Assembly (NCBI GenBank): GCA_029641185.1
Contig: JAPWGK010000004.1
Coordinates: forward strand, 1,550,001 to 1,614,000
Reading direction: 5' to 3'
DNA: 64,000 nt
Source of the DNA: Pseudofabraea citricarpa
Taxonomy: Eukaryota > Ascomycota > Leotiomycetes > Helotiales > Dermateaceae
This document shows, one piece after another, positions 47,822 to 59,580 of the stretch. The stretch's first letter is position 1; every line of letters starts with the position of its first letter. Position numbers and translations under genes: made by a program. Under the pieces are notes generated by a model. That model saw only the letters and a list, made by a program, of their open reading frames with translations, was not told the DNA's origin and ran no database searches.

Positions 47822-49349
47822 ATGGCCCAGTCTACTGGGCAAGCTATGCGGTTTCAGCTGAGCCCATTGCTTCCTGCTGCAGTGGATGGTCTTAGTAGAG
47901 TATGGCACTTTGACTTGTCGGAACAAAACCAGAAGATATATGAAAACATGAAAGCAAAGTTCGAATCTCAGGTTGCGCATATGAGAAAGACAGATGATGC
48001 TCAAGAGCAGCTCACCAGACGCATGTCCGACCTCGAAAAGTTACGAACCAAAGACCGAGCTCAAATTCAAGCCTTGCAAGCAGAGATGAAGGCCATAACA
48101 GACCATTTTGATGCTATCATAAGGCGCCTCAAGAATCAAGTTGACGAGCTAGAAAGAAGATTATCTGACCTCAACAAAGGGTACACCAAAGATCAAGGTC
48201 AAACCGAAGTGTTGCATGCAGAGATCAAGGCTGCAAAGGATAGTTTCGATGCCATCTTGACGGACCTCAAGAAACAAGCTGAGGAAAACGAGCATTTGAA
48301 GAGGCGACTGGAAACTTTAGAGGGAGAACAGCAAGAAGACACGGAAGCTATTGCAGGTATGTCAACTTGTTTTATAGACTTGCGCGAGAGTAAACTAACA
48401 TAGGACAGCATCTCAGACACTGCAAGATTCCTCAAAAGCATATGCCCAGCCTGTACATCCACCTGGAGTGCCAGAACAACAACCAGTACGACAAATTACT
48501 CAATCTACAAACCTGATCGAACCCAATGGAAAGGTTGCAATCACCGCCTCAAGCTCTGTAAATAGCCGAACTAATCCTGTGCCCCTTAATATCGATTCAA
48601 TACCAAACCAGCCTGTTCTACATGCTCCTGACCCGGCTATTCCGAAACAGCTTCATCGTACACATCCATTATCTGGACAAAGCCATATATTGCGGTCACC
48701 CAGCAGACAAAGCATCCAAAATCAGGGCAGAAACACTGGGGTTTCTGCAGCACCATCGACAGCACTTTCTGACACTAGCAATATTGTCGACTCTGCTCCT
48801 GAAATTGATCTACCGGACGATCCAAATGCATCATCGCAACCGCCGAGCAGGAACCTTAGATCCAGAAATAAAAATAACGCCGCATCTGCGGATCCAAAAC
48901 TCACGAATGGCAACGTCGGTGGGGCTGCATTGACAGATGCGACCGTCGTTGTAGCCCCGAAGCGTGATAGGCAATTTGCAGCAATCGTTGAGGAGTCATC
49001 AAAACCAGCTACGAAACGTGCCCGGTTAGCCAAAGACAAGCCTGGCCAATCATCTCGCAATGTCCCCCTACCACCTCGACTGAGGTTCATTCAAGGAGAT
49101 TCTACAAATAGGCAGTACGTTGCCATGGTTACAGATCATGCTACCTCTCTTGGTGAAAACAGGAAGGAAATTGAAGCGTTTATTGCGGACTTCATTCGAG
49201 GTCTTGCAAATGATGACGAAAGGAAAAGACTCCAAGTCAAGCTGCGAGAAAGACACCCTACTCGCACACATCCTCAAGGCTACTTAGTTGTGGAACGCTG
49301 CAAATGGTCACAACTAATAGCAGCATTAAAGATTGTGAAAATCATTTAA
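47822..49349 (+). CDS. Coiled-coil protein of unknown function
   Basis: Exons 47822-48356 and 48409-49349 encode 491 aa. The first exon is dominated by coiled coil (residues about 40-175), with two imperfect repeats containing Q(V/A)xxLxxRxSDL and KDxxQ(I/T)xxLxAEIKA phrases, seen in RRMSDLEKLRTKDRAQIQ and RRLSDLNKGYTKDQGQTE. The second exon is a Pro/Ser/Asn-rich disordered region with KR-type basic patches near residue 380 (KPATKRARLAKDK), possibly a nuclear signal. A compact C-terminal segment of about 100 residues (RLRFIQGDSTNRQYVAMVTD, then FIADFIRGLANDDERKRL) may be a folded domain. I recognise no family. The acceptor GACAG at 48408 is the only one that keeps the frame. Confidence 0.72.
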
Positions 49350-49773
49350 GATTGTATTTGAGGATATTACGTTAGCAAAAGAATCGGGACATCGAGGATG
49401 GAGATACAGTGCCTACTTTTATACTCTTTATATTATGATGTATAAAATTAGCAGGTTTGATGTCTAGTAGTGCAATATGATGGAGAACCAAGAAGAACAA
49501 TAATACGCAGATGTAGTTCCATGCCCATCTCAACTAAGTAGCAGCCTCTTAGCTGTGTCTGGATGGAATGTCAGATATTAATTTGAGCTACAATTAAAAG
49601 AACACCGCTATCTTTTGACGCATTTGACAGGCGCATGTACAAATTTACGTGGGTCGAATCTCAACCCGTTTTTCTTCTTCTGCAACATTCTAGTAGATCT
49701 TAACAATCACCATGGAGGCAAACTAAAAGAGAAAACTCAGCGCAAAACAGAAATTTCTAGTTATTCTCGACGC
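49350..49773. other. Intergenic between convergent genes
   Basis: Two 3' flanks. No coding potential recognised. Confidence 0.4.
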
Positions 49774-51026
49774 TTACATCTTCGAGTCCGATGCTTTCAT
49801 CTCAGCCGTCTTTTTCTCAGCAGCCTTTACTAAGTCAACCCGGGACAAATCTGGGCCACCTGATACCTTTTCCTTCATATTGCCCATCTTCTCGAGATTT
49901 TCTATCATCTCTTCGTCACCAATATGGGTGTTGAACTGTTATAAGTTAGTCCAGCGAGCACGCACTAGCAAAGAATCAGGCCGTACCTCAAACTCAGGCT
50001 CTTCTCCGTAACCTATTCGTGCTGCGTCGACCAGTATCCTGGCTGTCATACCCCAGACTCTATACCTGGTCAACTCCTCCGCGTCAAGCTCCTCAGCTAT
50101 GGACGCTTGGCCACCATCTCTTACTTTAGGTTTAGATACCATCTGGTTCGTGATAGGTACCTGGAAGTCGTGTAATCGCCATCTAGTATTATTCCAATTA
50201 TTCCAGGCGCCACTATACCAATCGCTTTTTTTGCCTGGAAAGCTGTCTCCCTCTCTAACCTCGTCTTCGGCCTTCAAGAAATTGTGGAAAGGTGCCGAGA
50301 ACACAGCAGCTACCTCCTTTGCGTCCAAGCGCGGTATCATACTCTCTTCCACACTGGCACTCTTTGCTCCACTAGTATCATCTGAGTGTAGGAACGCGAC
50401 ACAAGGCCGAACAGCAAGCGCTGTCTTTGCGAGATTGTACGGTAATTCGCAAAGGTGCTCTATTCGGAATGGATGCGGGATCTTCTTGTCATCTCTGGGA
50501 AGGCCAATCTCTTCGGATGCTTCTCTTCTTGCTATTTGGAAAGGCGTTTCTTCGAGCGTATCTGCTTTTCCACCTGGAAATGCGGCATGGCCTATAACTT
50601 GAGGTCAATATTGAGTTCTTGAAGCCAATTGTCACCCACGTACCTGAGAAGTTCCTCAGCGACATGGCGCGCATAGTTATTACCACTCTCAAATCACCCC
50701 GCCGATCGGCGAAGAGCAGAATCAACACTGCTGCTCGTCTGCTCAAGGGAAGGCGATCCCATACTGCAAACGGCGGCGGTTTAAAAGCACGAAGTCTTGC
50801 GATAGCCGCCTTTCTGGAAAATCAGCCCTATCCCAGAACAAGGCTATATTGAGATCAAATCAAGCTCAAAACTTACGGCCGAGGTAGCTGATAGCGGGGC
50901 CATACTGGCCGCGTCAAAATACTGGGCTTCTTTGATGCTCTCGATGAGCTCGGCTACCTCATTCTCGTCGAGCTGTGCTTCGGTGTCTGCTTGTCTTCCC
51001 TCAGACTCGAGGGTAGCTGCGCTCAT
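49774..51026 (-). CDS. PCD1: Nudix CoA diphosphatase (Pcd1-like), possibly peroxisomal
   Basis: Exons 51026-50877, 50809-50644, 50591-49987 and 49935-49774 encode 360 aa. The complete Nudix box is GGKADTLEETPFQIARREAS followed by EEIG. It is directly preceded by the CoA-pyrophosphatase signature (ITMRAMSLRNFSG, joined by splicing to HAAFPGG), so hydrolysis of CoA and its derivatives is the likely reaction. The protein ends in Ser-Lys-Met, which fits the loose PTS1 consensus [SAC][KRH][LM], in line with peroxisomal Pcd1 of yeast. The N-terminal 50 residues are acidic. An inserted segment (residues about 210-260, WNNWNNTRWRLHDFQVP) separates the box from the C-terminal helices. The acceptor of intron 1 (50810) was chosen because it alone restores ARLRAFKPPPF. 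Confidence 0.88.
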
Positions 51027-51988
51027 TATTATGGCCTGGAGTCGAGAGGAACAAACGTCATGAAGTAGCTCGGCTGCATGACATTGTTGATCTCTTAGCA
51101 GGCTCGGCGCTCGGTTGATTATTGACCCCGCTGCTCGCGTGCGATAAGGGGCAATCCCACCAAGTCACATGCGCTCCAGTATCTTCAGGCAATGAGAGGT
51201 GGAAATGTCTCCTACCTATACTACTTGAGCTATTCAATTAGTACATGCATAACTCCATGAAAATCCAGTAACCGAGCATAACCAGCACATGCTATTTCAC
51301 TGTTCTCTCACTGTTCTCTCCTGCAAGAATAAAATACCTAGAGTTAAACTCAGCTATCAACACTATGTGTGCAAATATGCTGTGTTGTGTTTGAGCAGCT
51401 GAAGTGTCTGGCTCCTACTTATTACTGACCATAAAATTATCCTTCACGCTATTCTCTACACTCCGCTAAAATATATATCTGGAAATAATCACTAGTACTT
51501 TTTGAGGTTTTATTTCGCAAGCCTGCCAGCTCATAACTGATAATGATTCTGCATATCATGGCCGAAAAAATATATCTCAGAATGGGTTTATACTACGAGG
51601 GTTATCTCCGCTGGAGACGAAAACCATGCTTGAGAGATCCATCCTTGGATTCAAGAACGAATGGCTGGTGATATACCTGAGTTGCAAGCTCACGCAATAT
51701 CCAACATGCAAATTACTGGCGGATTGTTTTTTTTGCCTGTGGAATCAGTAACGACTTTAACCCTGAGCTAAGAGCAAGAATACCATATATATTGACACAA
51801 GTATAAAAGCTCATAACAGTAGAAATAAAGAATTATAATTTCAGCTTAAACTAAGTTCGAGCTTTTACCTAGATTTTATAAACTTCTATTATACCCGGCA
51901 GAGCATTTAGACTTATTGCGAGTTCTCGTTAAGAGACGCGGCAATACCTATTGTTGCCTCGGCCCCGACTAATAATACCCCCTACCAA

Positions 51989-52207
51989 CTTGTGGAACCT
52001 TGGACCACCCTGGTGGTAATTGCCATATTTGAAAAGTCCGATGTTTGGAAAAGTCCGATACGCTTAATAGAGTTGATAGCTGGGAACCCTGAGGAGTAGC
52101 TGTCTGGTTCCAGCTTAACCGGGTAAAATGGTGGCCCAGACCTTTCAAACACGGACTTTTCAGATGTGGCCACTATCTCTGGGATAGTTCAAGGTTCGTT
52201 CCACAAG
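51989..52207. mobile_element. MITE-like foldback element
   Basis: 219 bp whose ends are long imperfect inverted repeats of about 58 bp. The left end CTTGTGGAAC...CTTGG is matched by the right end, whose reverse complement begins CTTGTGGAACGAACCTTG. Further inward both arms share AAAAGTCCG. No coding capacity for a transposase. A target-site duplication was not evident. It could be a miniature DNA transposon or another hairpin-forming repeat. Confidence 0.6.
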
Positions 52208-53335
52208 CCGGTGAAGGTTGATTTATTATGGAGCCGGAGGCAACTCCTAAAGCCTCGCTCGTCTGCTCCCTAGGCCTTACTAGGCAGGTCAGACAAGTCA
52301 GATAGGTGGTATATTATCTCTTCTACTGAAGCAATGGTTCTAAGACATATTTCTTATACTACTTCAATTTTGCAGCTTGCTGGTCTTAAGCATATAGCAT
52401 GCCGGGTGCGCCCGTAATGTTCGTGCAGTTTACCTACAAGGGGGCTTAAATCTGCCTCAGTGAACTGCTAAGCTGAGCTTGGTTTGTAGAATAAGGTTAA
52501 AATACTTCGGATGTTGGTCACGAGGCTATAAGGGAAAACCTTCTACACGAATATAGCTTGGCACAAAGCGTAAAGTTTCTGCAATTTCCTCGAATTGTTC
52601 GATCTGCTTATTAAAAAGACCAAGAGTAACACGTTCACACCCAAGTAGCAGATTAAGGTTAAATCTCTTTCCTCTGGGCCGCGCTACAGAAATAGCCTAG
52701 TGTTACATTAAGATAGCTTATGGGGGCGTTTTATTGTAGCTTAAATGGCTTAAGAAATTCCAATATCTTGTCTTATAAATCTATATTTCGTTATTGCTCT
52801 TACCATGAGTAAAGTGTCTAGCTAAGCCGAATCATATAGTACTATCATACAGAATCAGGCGGTCCTATGCTCCCACTATAAAGACCTAACAATCAAGTTC
52901 GGAGCTGCCGAAGACACAGACACCCTCAAGTGCCGAGTGCATTAACCGACGCGAGTTGCTTTACTGTAGAACTGTCAACTGAGGGATCTACTAAGCGGAG
53001 TGAAGATCCATTTGGAAACGAGCACATTCTAGGTTTGCAATTAGGGAATACCAATAAGAGTTTTGCGAAACCTAGCGCCCTTCCTTCTACTTCGTGTTGG
53101 ACCGAATAAACCTTATTCATTTGTACGTAAGTACATGACTTGTATGTGAGCACAGACAAAAAGCTGTCAGATCATGTGGGCTGACACTAAAGTACCTTAT
53201 GCTCTTGTGGATATTCATTGGTGAGCTTATGCTGCACGGTATCTATTGTCGACAGTGGAATTTTCATCTGCATCATTCATAGTCCAATGTGAGATTATTA
53301 TTGAATTACTGGGAATATTAGAAACAACGAGTGAA

Positions 53336-53360
53336 GGGGGGGGGGGGGGGGGGGGGGGGG
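53336..53360 (+). repeat. Poly-G tract of 25 with inverted flanks
   Basis: Twenty-five consecutive G residues flanked by AGTGAA on the left and TTCACT on the right, which are reverse complements. Such a run can form G-quadruplexes and is hard to sequence, so its exact length may be an artefact. Confidence 0.85.
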
Positions 53361-53754
53361 TTCACTGGGGTCTTCTACGCCTACAGAGAAACTGTCACAA
53401 TTTGTGACTAACATGTCCCTCTCCTGCGTGCTTAGATTTGCAATAGTTTCACACGCATTTCGCATGAACGTCGGCCACGGAGGCCCCTAGAGATGCACCT
53501 GCTAGCCCAAGAAAGTTTCTTGTAAACTGATACGAAGTAGCCAGGGCTATTTAGCCCAAAATGTAAGCGACGTATCTCATCAATTTGTGAATAGGATGTC
53601 AAATAGAAAAGTTCTCAGGTATAAAAGGTATGATTGTGCCCGTACTCGAAATATCAATCAACACTAAGAAACCAAAGCTCAGTACCTTCCAATTGTGGTC
53701 CTTTTTTATCCAGCTTTTCTGATCATACCACCGGCTAAATCAGTCACCTTCAAC

Positions 53755-54025
53755 ATGAAGTTCGCACTCATCCTCACAACTTTATTTGTTGCCATAGCAC
53801 AAGCTGGTCCCGTCGAGAGAATCGAGGAGAATCATGTTGAAAGCATTTCGGCTCGCCAAGGTTGTGGCAATGCTCGTGGACAAGTAAAATGCTTCGTAAG
53901 AAATCCTTATCTTAGGAATAAGTGCAACTGCCATCTGTTGCTACAATACTGACACCCTTCAGGGCAATGAAAAGGGTTGTGGCTTTATCGATTGCAGCAA
54001 CGGAAAGCAACCTCCTTGTTGCTAG
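53755..54025 (+). CDS. Small secreted cysteine-rich protein
   Basis: Exons 53755-53895 and 53963-54025 encode 67 aa. Residues 1-17 are a clear signal peptide (MKFALILTTLFVAIAQA, cleaved before GP). An acidic pro-like segment runs to about residue 35, where SARQ may mark a processing site. The mature part of about 30 residues carries six Cys, including GCG twice and a C-terminal PPCC, enough for three disulfides. The intron has GTAAGA, a TACTGAC branch and CAG; reading through it would end the protein early and lose four Cys. Such proteins in plant- or insect-associated fungi may be effectors or antimicrobial peptides; none of that is shown here. It stands alone in a gene-poor region. Confidence 0.72.
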
Positions 54026-55600
54026 GGATGGTAGGGATGGAATATTTGTTTAAAGCCACAGCTGTTCACATGGAGGATTTGAGAAGCTTGCGATCGTTGT
54101 ATGGAGTTCCTCACTAGGGTTTAAGCTCGGCCGACCGCTAGTTGGATTATGTTTTTGATCGGATTATAGAATTGGGAAATGATGTAGTCAGAAGTTTACT
54201 TCGCTAATCAATTTGAAATCAAGTAATTTGAACTTGTGTATCGTCTTTACTTTGTATTTATCGTTCAAGTATATACACACTCCCCACAAAAGCTTAACCT
54301 TGGGCCAGGTATAGTAAGATAAGTTTTGGAGGAAAGGGCTGTTTTGGACACTAGATTAAGGAGTTCCTTGAACTTTTTCTGAAATGACAGGTTATGTGTT
54401 TGGGATAATTAATCGATTTTACAGATTGCGAGCGGGATCACTGGATCCAAAGATTCGGGTAGGGTCAATAAATAGAGCTCTGGCAACCATTAAGAATGAC
54501 AGCAGAGGGAGTTGTCGAGATACGAGAGACGTTTCAGCACTATGAAGAACTGTTGGGCTCTGCATGGTAGCCTTTCTAGCGGTGTAAAGATTTTTCAATT
54601 TGTAGTTCATGACCCCTGCCTGCGAGACATCCTGTGCAACCTTTTAAAAATGGTTGTGTTAAGTGCTCATCCTAATTTATAGGTACTGGACGGTTGTTGT
54701 CCCTTGTCGACATGAACTGGCTTTCATATCCGGGAAACTATTATCAGAACTGATTCGTGAAGCTGAAGCCTTGGTTAGAAAGATGACCATTAATACAAAC
54801 ACAGATAATGCCGTTGACTTTATTATAGCTGAGTGGTAATTGAGTTGGAGGTGGATTCAGATTGATAAAATTTGGCTTGAGTTAAATAGAGACAGCTAAA
54901 TTCTAGAGAATGTGAGAAGGTTGGAAATGCAAGCATTTCTAGTGGCCTACCTAGTGGCTTAGCTGTTAGGTTTGGTGTGGATCTCAAATGAGAAAAGACT
55001 TTGCAATACCTACACTCAAGGATTTTGACGTTTTTATTTTGATCCCTATTAACCACCTCAAAACTTACACGGGTATTTGCAAAAGTGCAGAACAAAATTC
55101 TTCTAATTGCCATGCTTGTAAACCTCGAGATAGAATATAAAGTGCTGGACTCCTTATAACTACTATTCGATAACAACCTGGAAACATCCGTATTAATATT
55201 TACACCAGATTAAAAAGAGATAAATTCTACCAGATCTCTCGTCTGGCATTGGAATTGCGGTTCTCCTGATAATGCTTAAGCGAGAAAATTAAGCGACCGC
55301 ATGACAGTGTTTTGTGCGATGAGTTGTGATACGGGATTATGCTAGTAGACCAAATGAGTAATTACATCTATGGTAACAAAAACCTAGCATAAGTACAGCC
55401 TTTTGCCTGAACCTCTTCCTTGAACAGTATACCTTTGACGAGCTTACAGATATGAGTGAGGTCAATGTTATCGTATTTAGTTCCAAAAGACGTGGCAAAC
55501 GGTCATTTGGCCATTATACCCTCCTATTTCGGGCAAATATAGGCTCTTATTGGGTCATCAGATCTGGTGTTGTAGTCGGTATGTTGCTCCCTTGATAATC
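54026..55600. other. Gene-poor AT-rich stretch
   Basis: No coding region recognised. Several frames with many stops; the minus-strand frame at 54823-55176 has no recognisable residues. Confidence 0.4.
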
Positions 55601-56423
55601 ATCTTTCTGCCGACGTTTTTGAACATGAAGAAATTGATTGGCGGGAACACAACCTTGCTCAGGTTCTAACAACTATGAATGAGTTTGAAAGCAAGTGTCA
55701 TAGACATTGTCGAAATATCATGTGCGGTTAATGTGAAAAGGAGAACGTACCGGCCACCAGTAATGCGCGCTTGTCTAGGAAAATGCCTGCTGTGGAGGAA
55801 CAAGTTCGAAGAAGCTCGCCTCTGTCTCGAGCTTGATTCACAGGAACGCTAGACACTATACCAATGAAATGCGTAATGGCTGCAATGTGACTTCACCTCG
55901 AGCCAGACCTTCGACTAGTACATATACTATTCTTGGTTTATGTACTAATTTACTATCTCAACTCTAGAACAGGGAGAGGGAAGTTTACTGATTGCAGAGA
56001 GCAAGTTCACTGAGGTTTAAAGCCTTTGGTGGAAAGGTGGCAAAATTCGTAATGATAGCTTCAAAGGTGCCTGCATGTAGAGAATAGGATGCTGTGCACT
56101 GGAGCAAGGTAAGCTTGGAGAGGCTGTATAAGTTTACCTGATCCAATCGCCACCTTCTTTGCGATGTGCTAAAGGCTTGTAGGAGGTATTTTCATCAGGT
56201 TTCGATGGTCGTCGGGATTCATAAACGTAACATGATTGGTGAATATGCTAGGGCTCGTTGCAGACTTTTTGAAATATCACAGCAATCTCATGAAGGCAAA
56301 GAGGAGCCACACCAGGCAAATGAGGAAGCAAAGGTACTATTAGAAGTTAGACCACCCGATGCAGTTAGAACAGAAATTGAGAAAGTTTATGATAACCTAG
56401 TCTATCTTTTGTGGCATTTATGA
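55600..56423 (+). pseudogene. Decayed TPR-type protein gene
   Basis: Broken coding traces on the plus strand. Around 55768-55851 one frame reads RACLGKCLLWRNKFEEARLC followed by LELDSQER and a stop; around 56082-56140 it reads RIGCCALEQGKLGEAV and a stop; and 56196-56423 reads HKRNMIGEYARARCRLF, EEAKVLLEVRPPDAVR, YDNLVYLLWHL. These phrases look like TPR helices and the end of fungal TPR proteins of the kind joined to NB-ARC or other STAND modules. At least three stops and frame changes separate them. No start or ATPase domain is visible, and family assignment is by pattern recognition only. Confidence 0.5.
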
Positions 56424-56888
56424 TTAACCTAGGAGCTTGTAGAAAAACAGCGAATGAATGATCCAGTTTATACTATAGTACCAAGTGCCGAGACGTACAG
56501 GTCCTCCAATTTCTACGCATCAGTTAAAAAAGACTAAGCATTGAAAGTAGAAGAAAACAATTATAGTTATGATGGTAAATAAACACGAAGATATAGACAT
56601 GTAGTTATCTACGAAAGTTCCAATATTATGAATGTAAAAATAACAAAAACATGTCATAATTAAATCCTCAAAGATAAATTGAATATTGTATGATTATATA
56701 AGCAAATCTCGACAAAATATCAAGACTTGGTCTCGTGTTAGTGCTTATGGTTGCTGCCATCTTGGCGGGTTTTCGTTTAATATACCCAGGTAGTGAAAAT
56801 GGGACTCCAACCCCACTCATCATACATCCCAAGAAAGTTACGTGAGACGCGCTCAGCCTTATATAGGTATCTATTATTTTACAGCACT
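56424..56888. other. Intergenic, 0.5 kb
   Basis: AT-rich promoter region of the HET gene. Nothing else seen. Confidence 0.35.
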
Positions 56889-59418
56889 ATGGTTTCCAAT
56901 CAACCAACCTCAGGAGAGGGTTCCAAAAACAGTGACCAGTCCGGCTCAGATTCGTTCGCATACAGTACTTTGAAAAAGTTGACGCCCATAGCCAAGAAAA
57001 ACTGGGAGGAAGGAGGGTCGGTTCGCAGAGCAAAAGAGCTCGTGGTCGTAAGTTGTCCAATATCTCCTTGTTTATGCTACATAATTACAGCCAACTAACT
57101 TCAAACAGGCACTTCGTGCTAACGCATTCCATTATTCTCCATTGCCCAGTTCATCATGCATACGCTTATTGAAAATTAAGCCTGGCGACCCGTCAAGTGT
57201 GGTACGGTGCTCTCTTCGTACCGTTGACTTGGATGAAAGCCCGAAATATACAGCACTGTCCTACTCGTGGAGGTCAGACCGTTCTTGGGCACCTTCCATC
57301 TCTAATGCCCTTGGAAATCTTTTGAAAATCGAAAATACCATGAACTGGGGCCGCTTCAAAGCCCTTTTAGGACTGGAGAGAAGCGAAGAAGGCGACACGG
57401 AGAAAGTGAAGGAGAGCGAAGAAAGTACGAAGACAATTCTTTGTGACGAGAAGACAATGAAAGTTTATCCAAACCTATATAATGCCTTGCTCCGTTTGAG
57501 GCAGACTCATCCTGGCGAGTACTGGATAGATGCCGTGTGCATCAATCAAACGAATATGACTGAGCGCAGTGCGCAGGTTCAAATGATGGGTCGAATCTAT
57601 CGTTCTGCTCAACTGGTGACGATATGGCTAGGAACCTGTCCGACCCTGCTATCACCAAGCATCGAACAACTTGAGTTGTCATTGAGACCTAGCCCTGCTG
57701 AGCGACCACCGTCGACTGATTCCGACCAGCTTACCCAGAACAAGTCTCATTCTTTGCTGGTGAGCATCGGAATAATATACCTGCTTACTCGCCGATGGTT
57801 TAGGAGACTTTGGGTATTACAAGAGATGTGTTTGGCGGCGCAGATTATATTTCTCTTCGGCGAAAATCAGATTCATGCGGAAACCCTCACCAAAATCATC
57901 CAATTTCAGGACCATAATTTGATAAGTGAAGAGAAGAAACCTGATTTCGTATTAATGATAGATTTTATCCTTCCTTACTGGGGTTCACATATCAAACATA
58001 TTCCCATCATGATGGATTCACGAGAGAGGTTCAAGAGAGGAGGAAGAAGGTGGTCCTTAGATCAGTGGCTTCAAATATGTAAAGGCCGAAAAACAACGGA
58101 CCCCAGGGATGTACTATATGCTGGTCTGTCTCTAATTCAGCCCGAGTCTCTCTGGATCAACCAGGATATTAAACTTGAGGAGACAGCTTCTTCATCACCT
58201 TCTCCTTCCACCAACAGGCTACAGAAACCGGTCACAATGCGGAAACTATGGCCATTTATCCACGCAGACTATAATGCGGAGGCGCCAGAAGTCCTTTTGA
58301 ACCTAGCCGCCTGCCTACTTTCTCAGTCCAGCGGGCTAAATCTCTTTACCATCACTTGTCGTTTTCGAGATCCGGACACCTCTGCTAAAGAATCAAACGC
58401 CATCGAAGACCCATCCCTAGCTCTGCTCCCATCATGGATCCCTAATATTGCGTCATGGACCTCTCGGATCCTTGAGCCATTGGCCACGAAACCTGGGGCC
58501 AGCTTTGCCGCCTGTACAAGTTTGCCCAGCAACCCCAAGATTTCTTTTGATGGAAGAATACTATTTCTCGACTCCATAAAACTCGACGTCATTGAAAATG
58601 TAGCTCCTGATACTAGCAATCTGGAAACAGACGCTCATCTACTCCCTTTCCTCAACTTTATCAAAGACCTTCCGCAAAACCACCGCCCGACTGGTCAACC
58701 AGCCCTAGAAGTTTTAGCCAGCGTACTTGTGTCAGGACTCTGGGAGCCACAAGACCTCACTCCAAAGAAAGCACTGATTGGACTCTGCCACTTCATAGAA
58801 TCCTATGTTCGGACTTGTGTTACTGAAATACAGAGTGATGCTCGCGAGGGCGGAAGCGGGCGAAACTTGGCACATTACCTTGATTATTTGAAGTTGGGCA
58901 AATCCGAGCCTTCAATAGAAGAGAGAGCAGCCAACATCATAAAATGCTATCAGTCGCTTAAAATAACATATCCCGATCAGCCATGGCCAGCACTGGGACA
59001 AAAGAGAAGCAAGAAATCCCTTCAACTTATGCTACGCTTCGAAAAGGCGCGGAGATCAGTAGTGCAATGGCGTCGTGTTTTTGTTACTAAAGAGGGATAT
59101 ATTGGCCTAGGTCCTGATTATGTTCAAAAGGGCGATGTGGTGATGCTTGTTAGAGGTGGAAATGTGCCATATATTTTCACGCATGTTGATGAGGATCTGA
59201 AAAGGCAGGCGTTACGCATCAGGAATATGTTAGCGGAGAGGAAGAATAAGATTGGCGAACGGAAAAAGACTCTAGAGGATGAGCTAGAGGATGTTGAGTC
59301 AAGGATTAGAGAAAATGATGCTTGGATTCTGGTTGGCGAGGCATATGTAGAGGGTGTCATGGATGGCGAGACGGCGAAAGAGAAAGAGAATAGCGTTGAA
59401 AGAATAAGCATTGTTTGA
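56889..59418 (+). CDS. HET-domain (heterokaryon incompatibility) protein
   Basis: Exons 56889-57047 and 57109-59418 encode 822 aa; an in-frame ATG at 56799 could add 30 residues. The HET domain lies at about residues 100-260: YTALSYSWRSDRS, then KTMKVYPNLYNALLRLRQ, YWIDAVCINQTNMTERSAQV, QMMGRIYRSAQLVTIWLG, and RRWFRRLWVLQEMCLA. A large variable C-terminal part follows, ending in a conserved-type segment IGLGPDYVQKGDVVMLVRGG and DAWILVGEAYVEGVMDG, the usual close of such proteins. HET proteins trigger cell death after fusion between unlike strains. The frame is intact although the gene abuts a RIP-saturated tract about 100 bp downstream. Partner genes of the NLR or het-s type are not intact here. 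Confidence 0.9.
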
Positions 59419-59580
59419 ACAGATATTAGATAGATGTCTTTAAATCTTATAAGTTAGTTCTTACGCTTTGCCTCTTAGAATAAGGAACGAAATAAGAAGA
59501 GGTTTAAGACGCACGTGATAAGAGAGAAAGCTAGAAAAGTTTATACCGGTCGGGCGGCCTCTAATTAGTCCTTTTAGCGT

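Larger units (their letters stand above)
51027..53754. other. Gene-poor region, 2.7 kb
   Basis: The start of the accessory right end. It holds a foldback element (51989-52207), a poly-G tract (53336-53360) and otherwise AT-rich, non-coding sequence. The nearest genes are the Nudix gene on the left and the secreted-protein gene on the right. Confidence 0.5.

Noticed and set aside
51982..52173. 63-codon minus frame over the foldback element
   Set aside because: Overlaps the inverted arms and has no transposase features.
54823..55176. 117-codon minus-strand frame in gene-poor DNA
   Set aside because: No recognisable residues, no neighbouring exons, AT-rich background.
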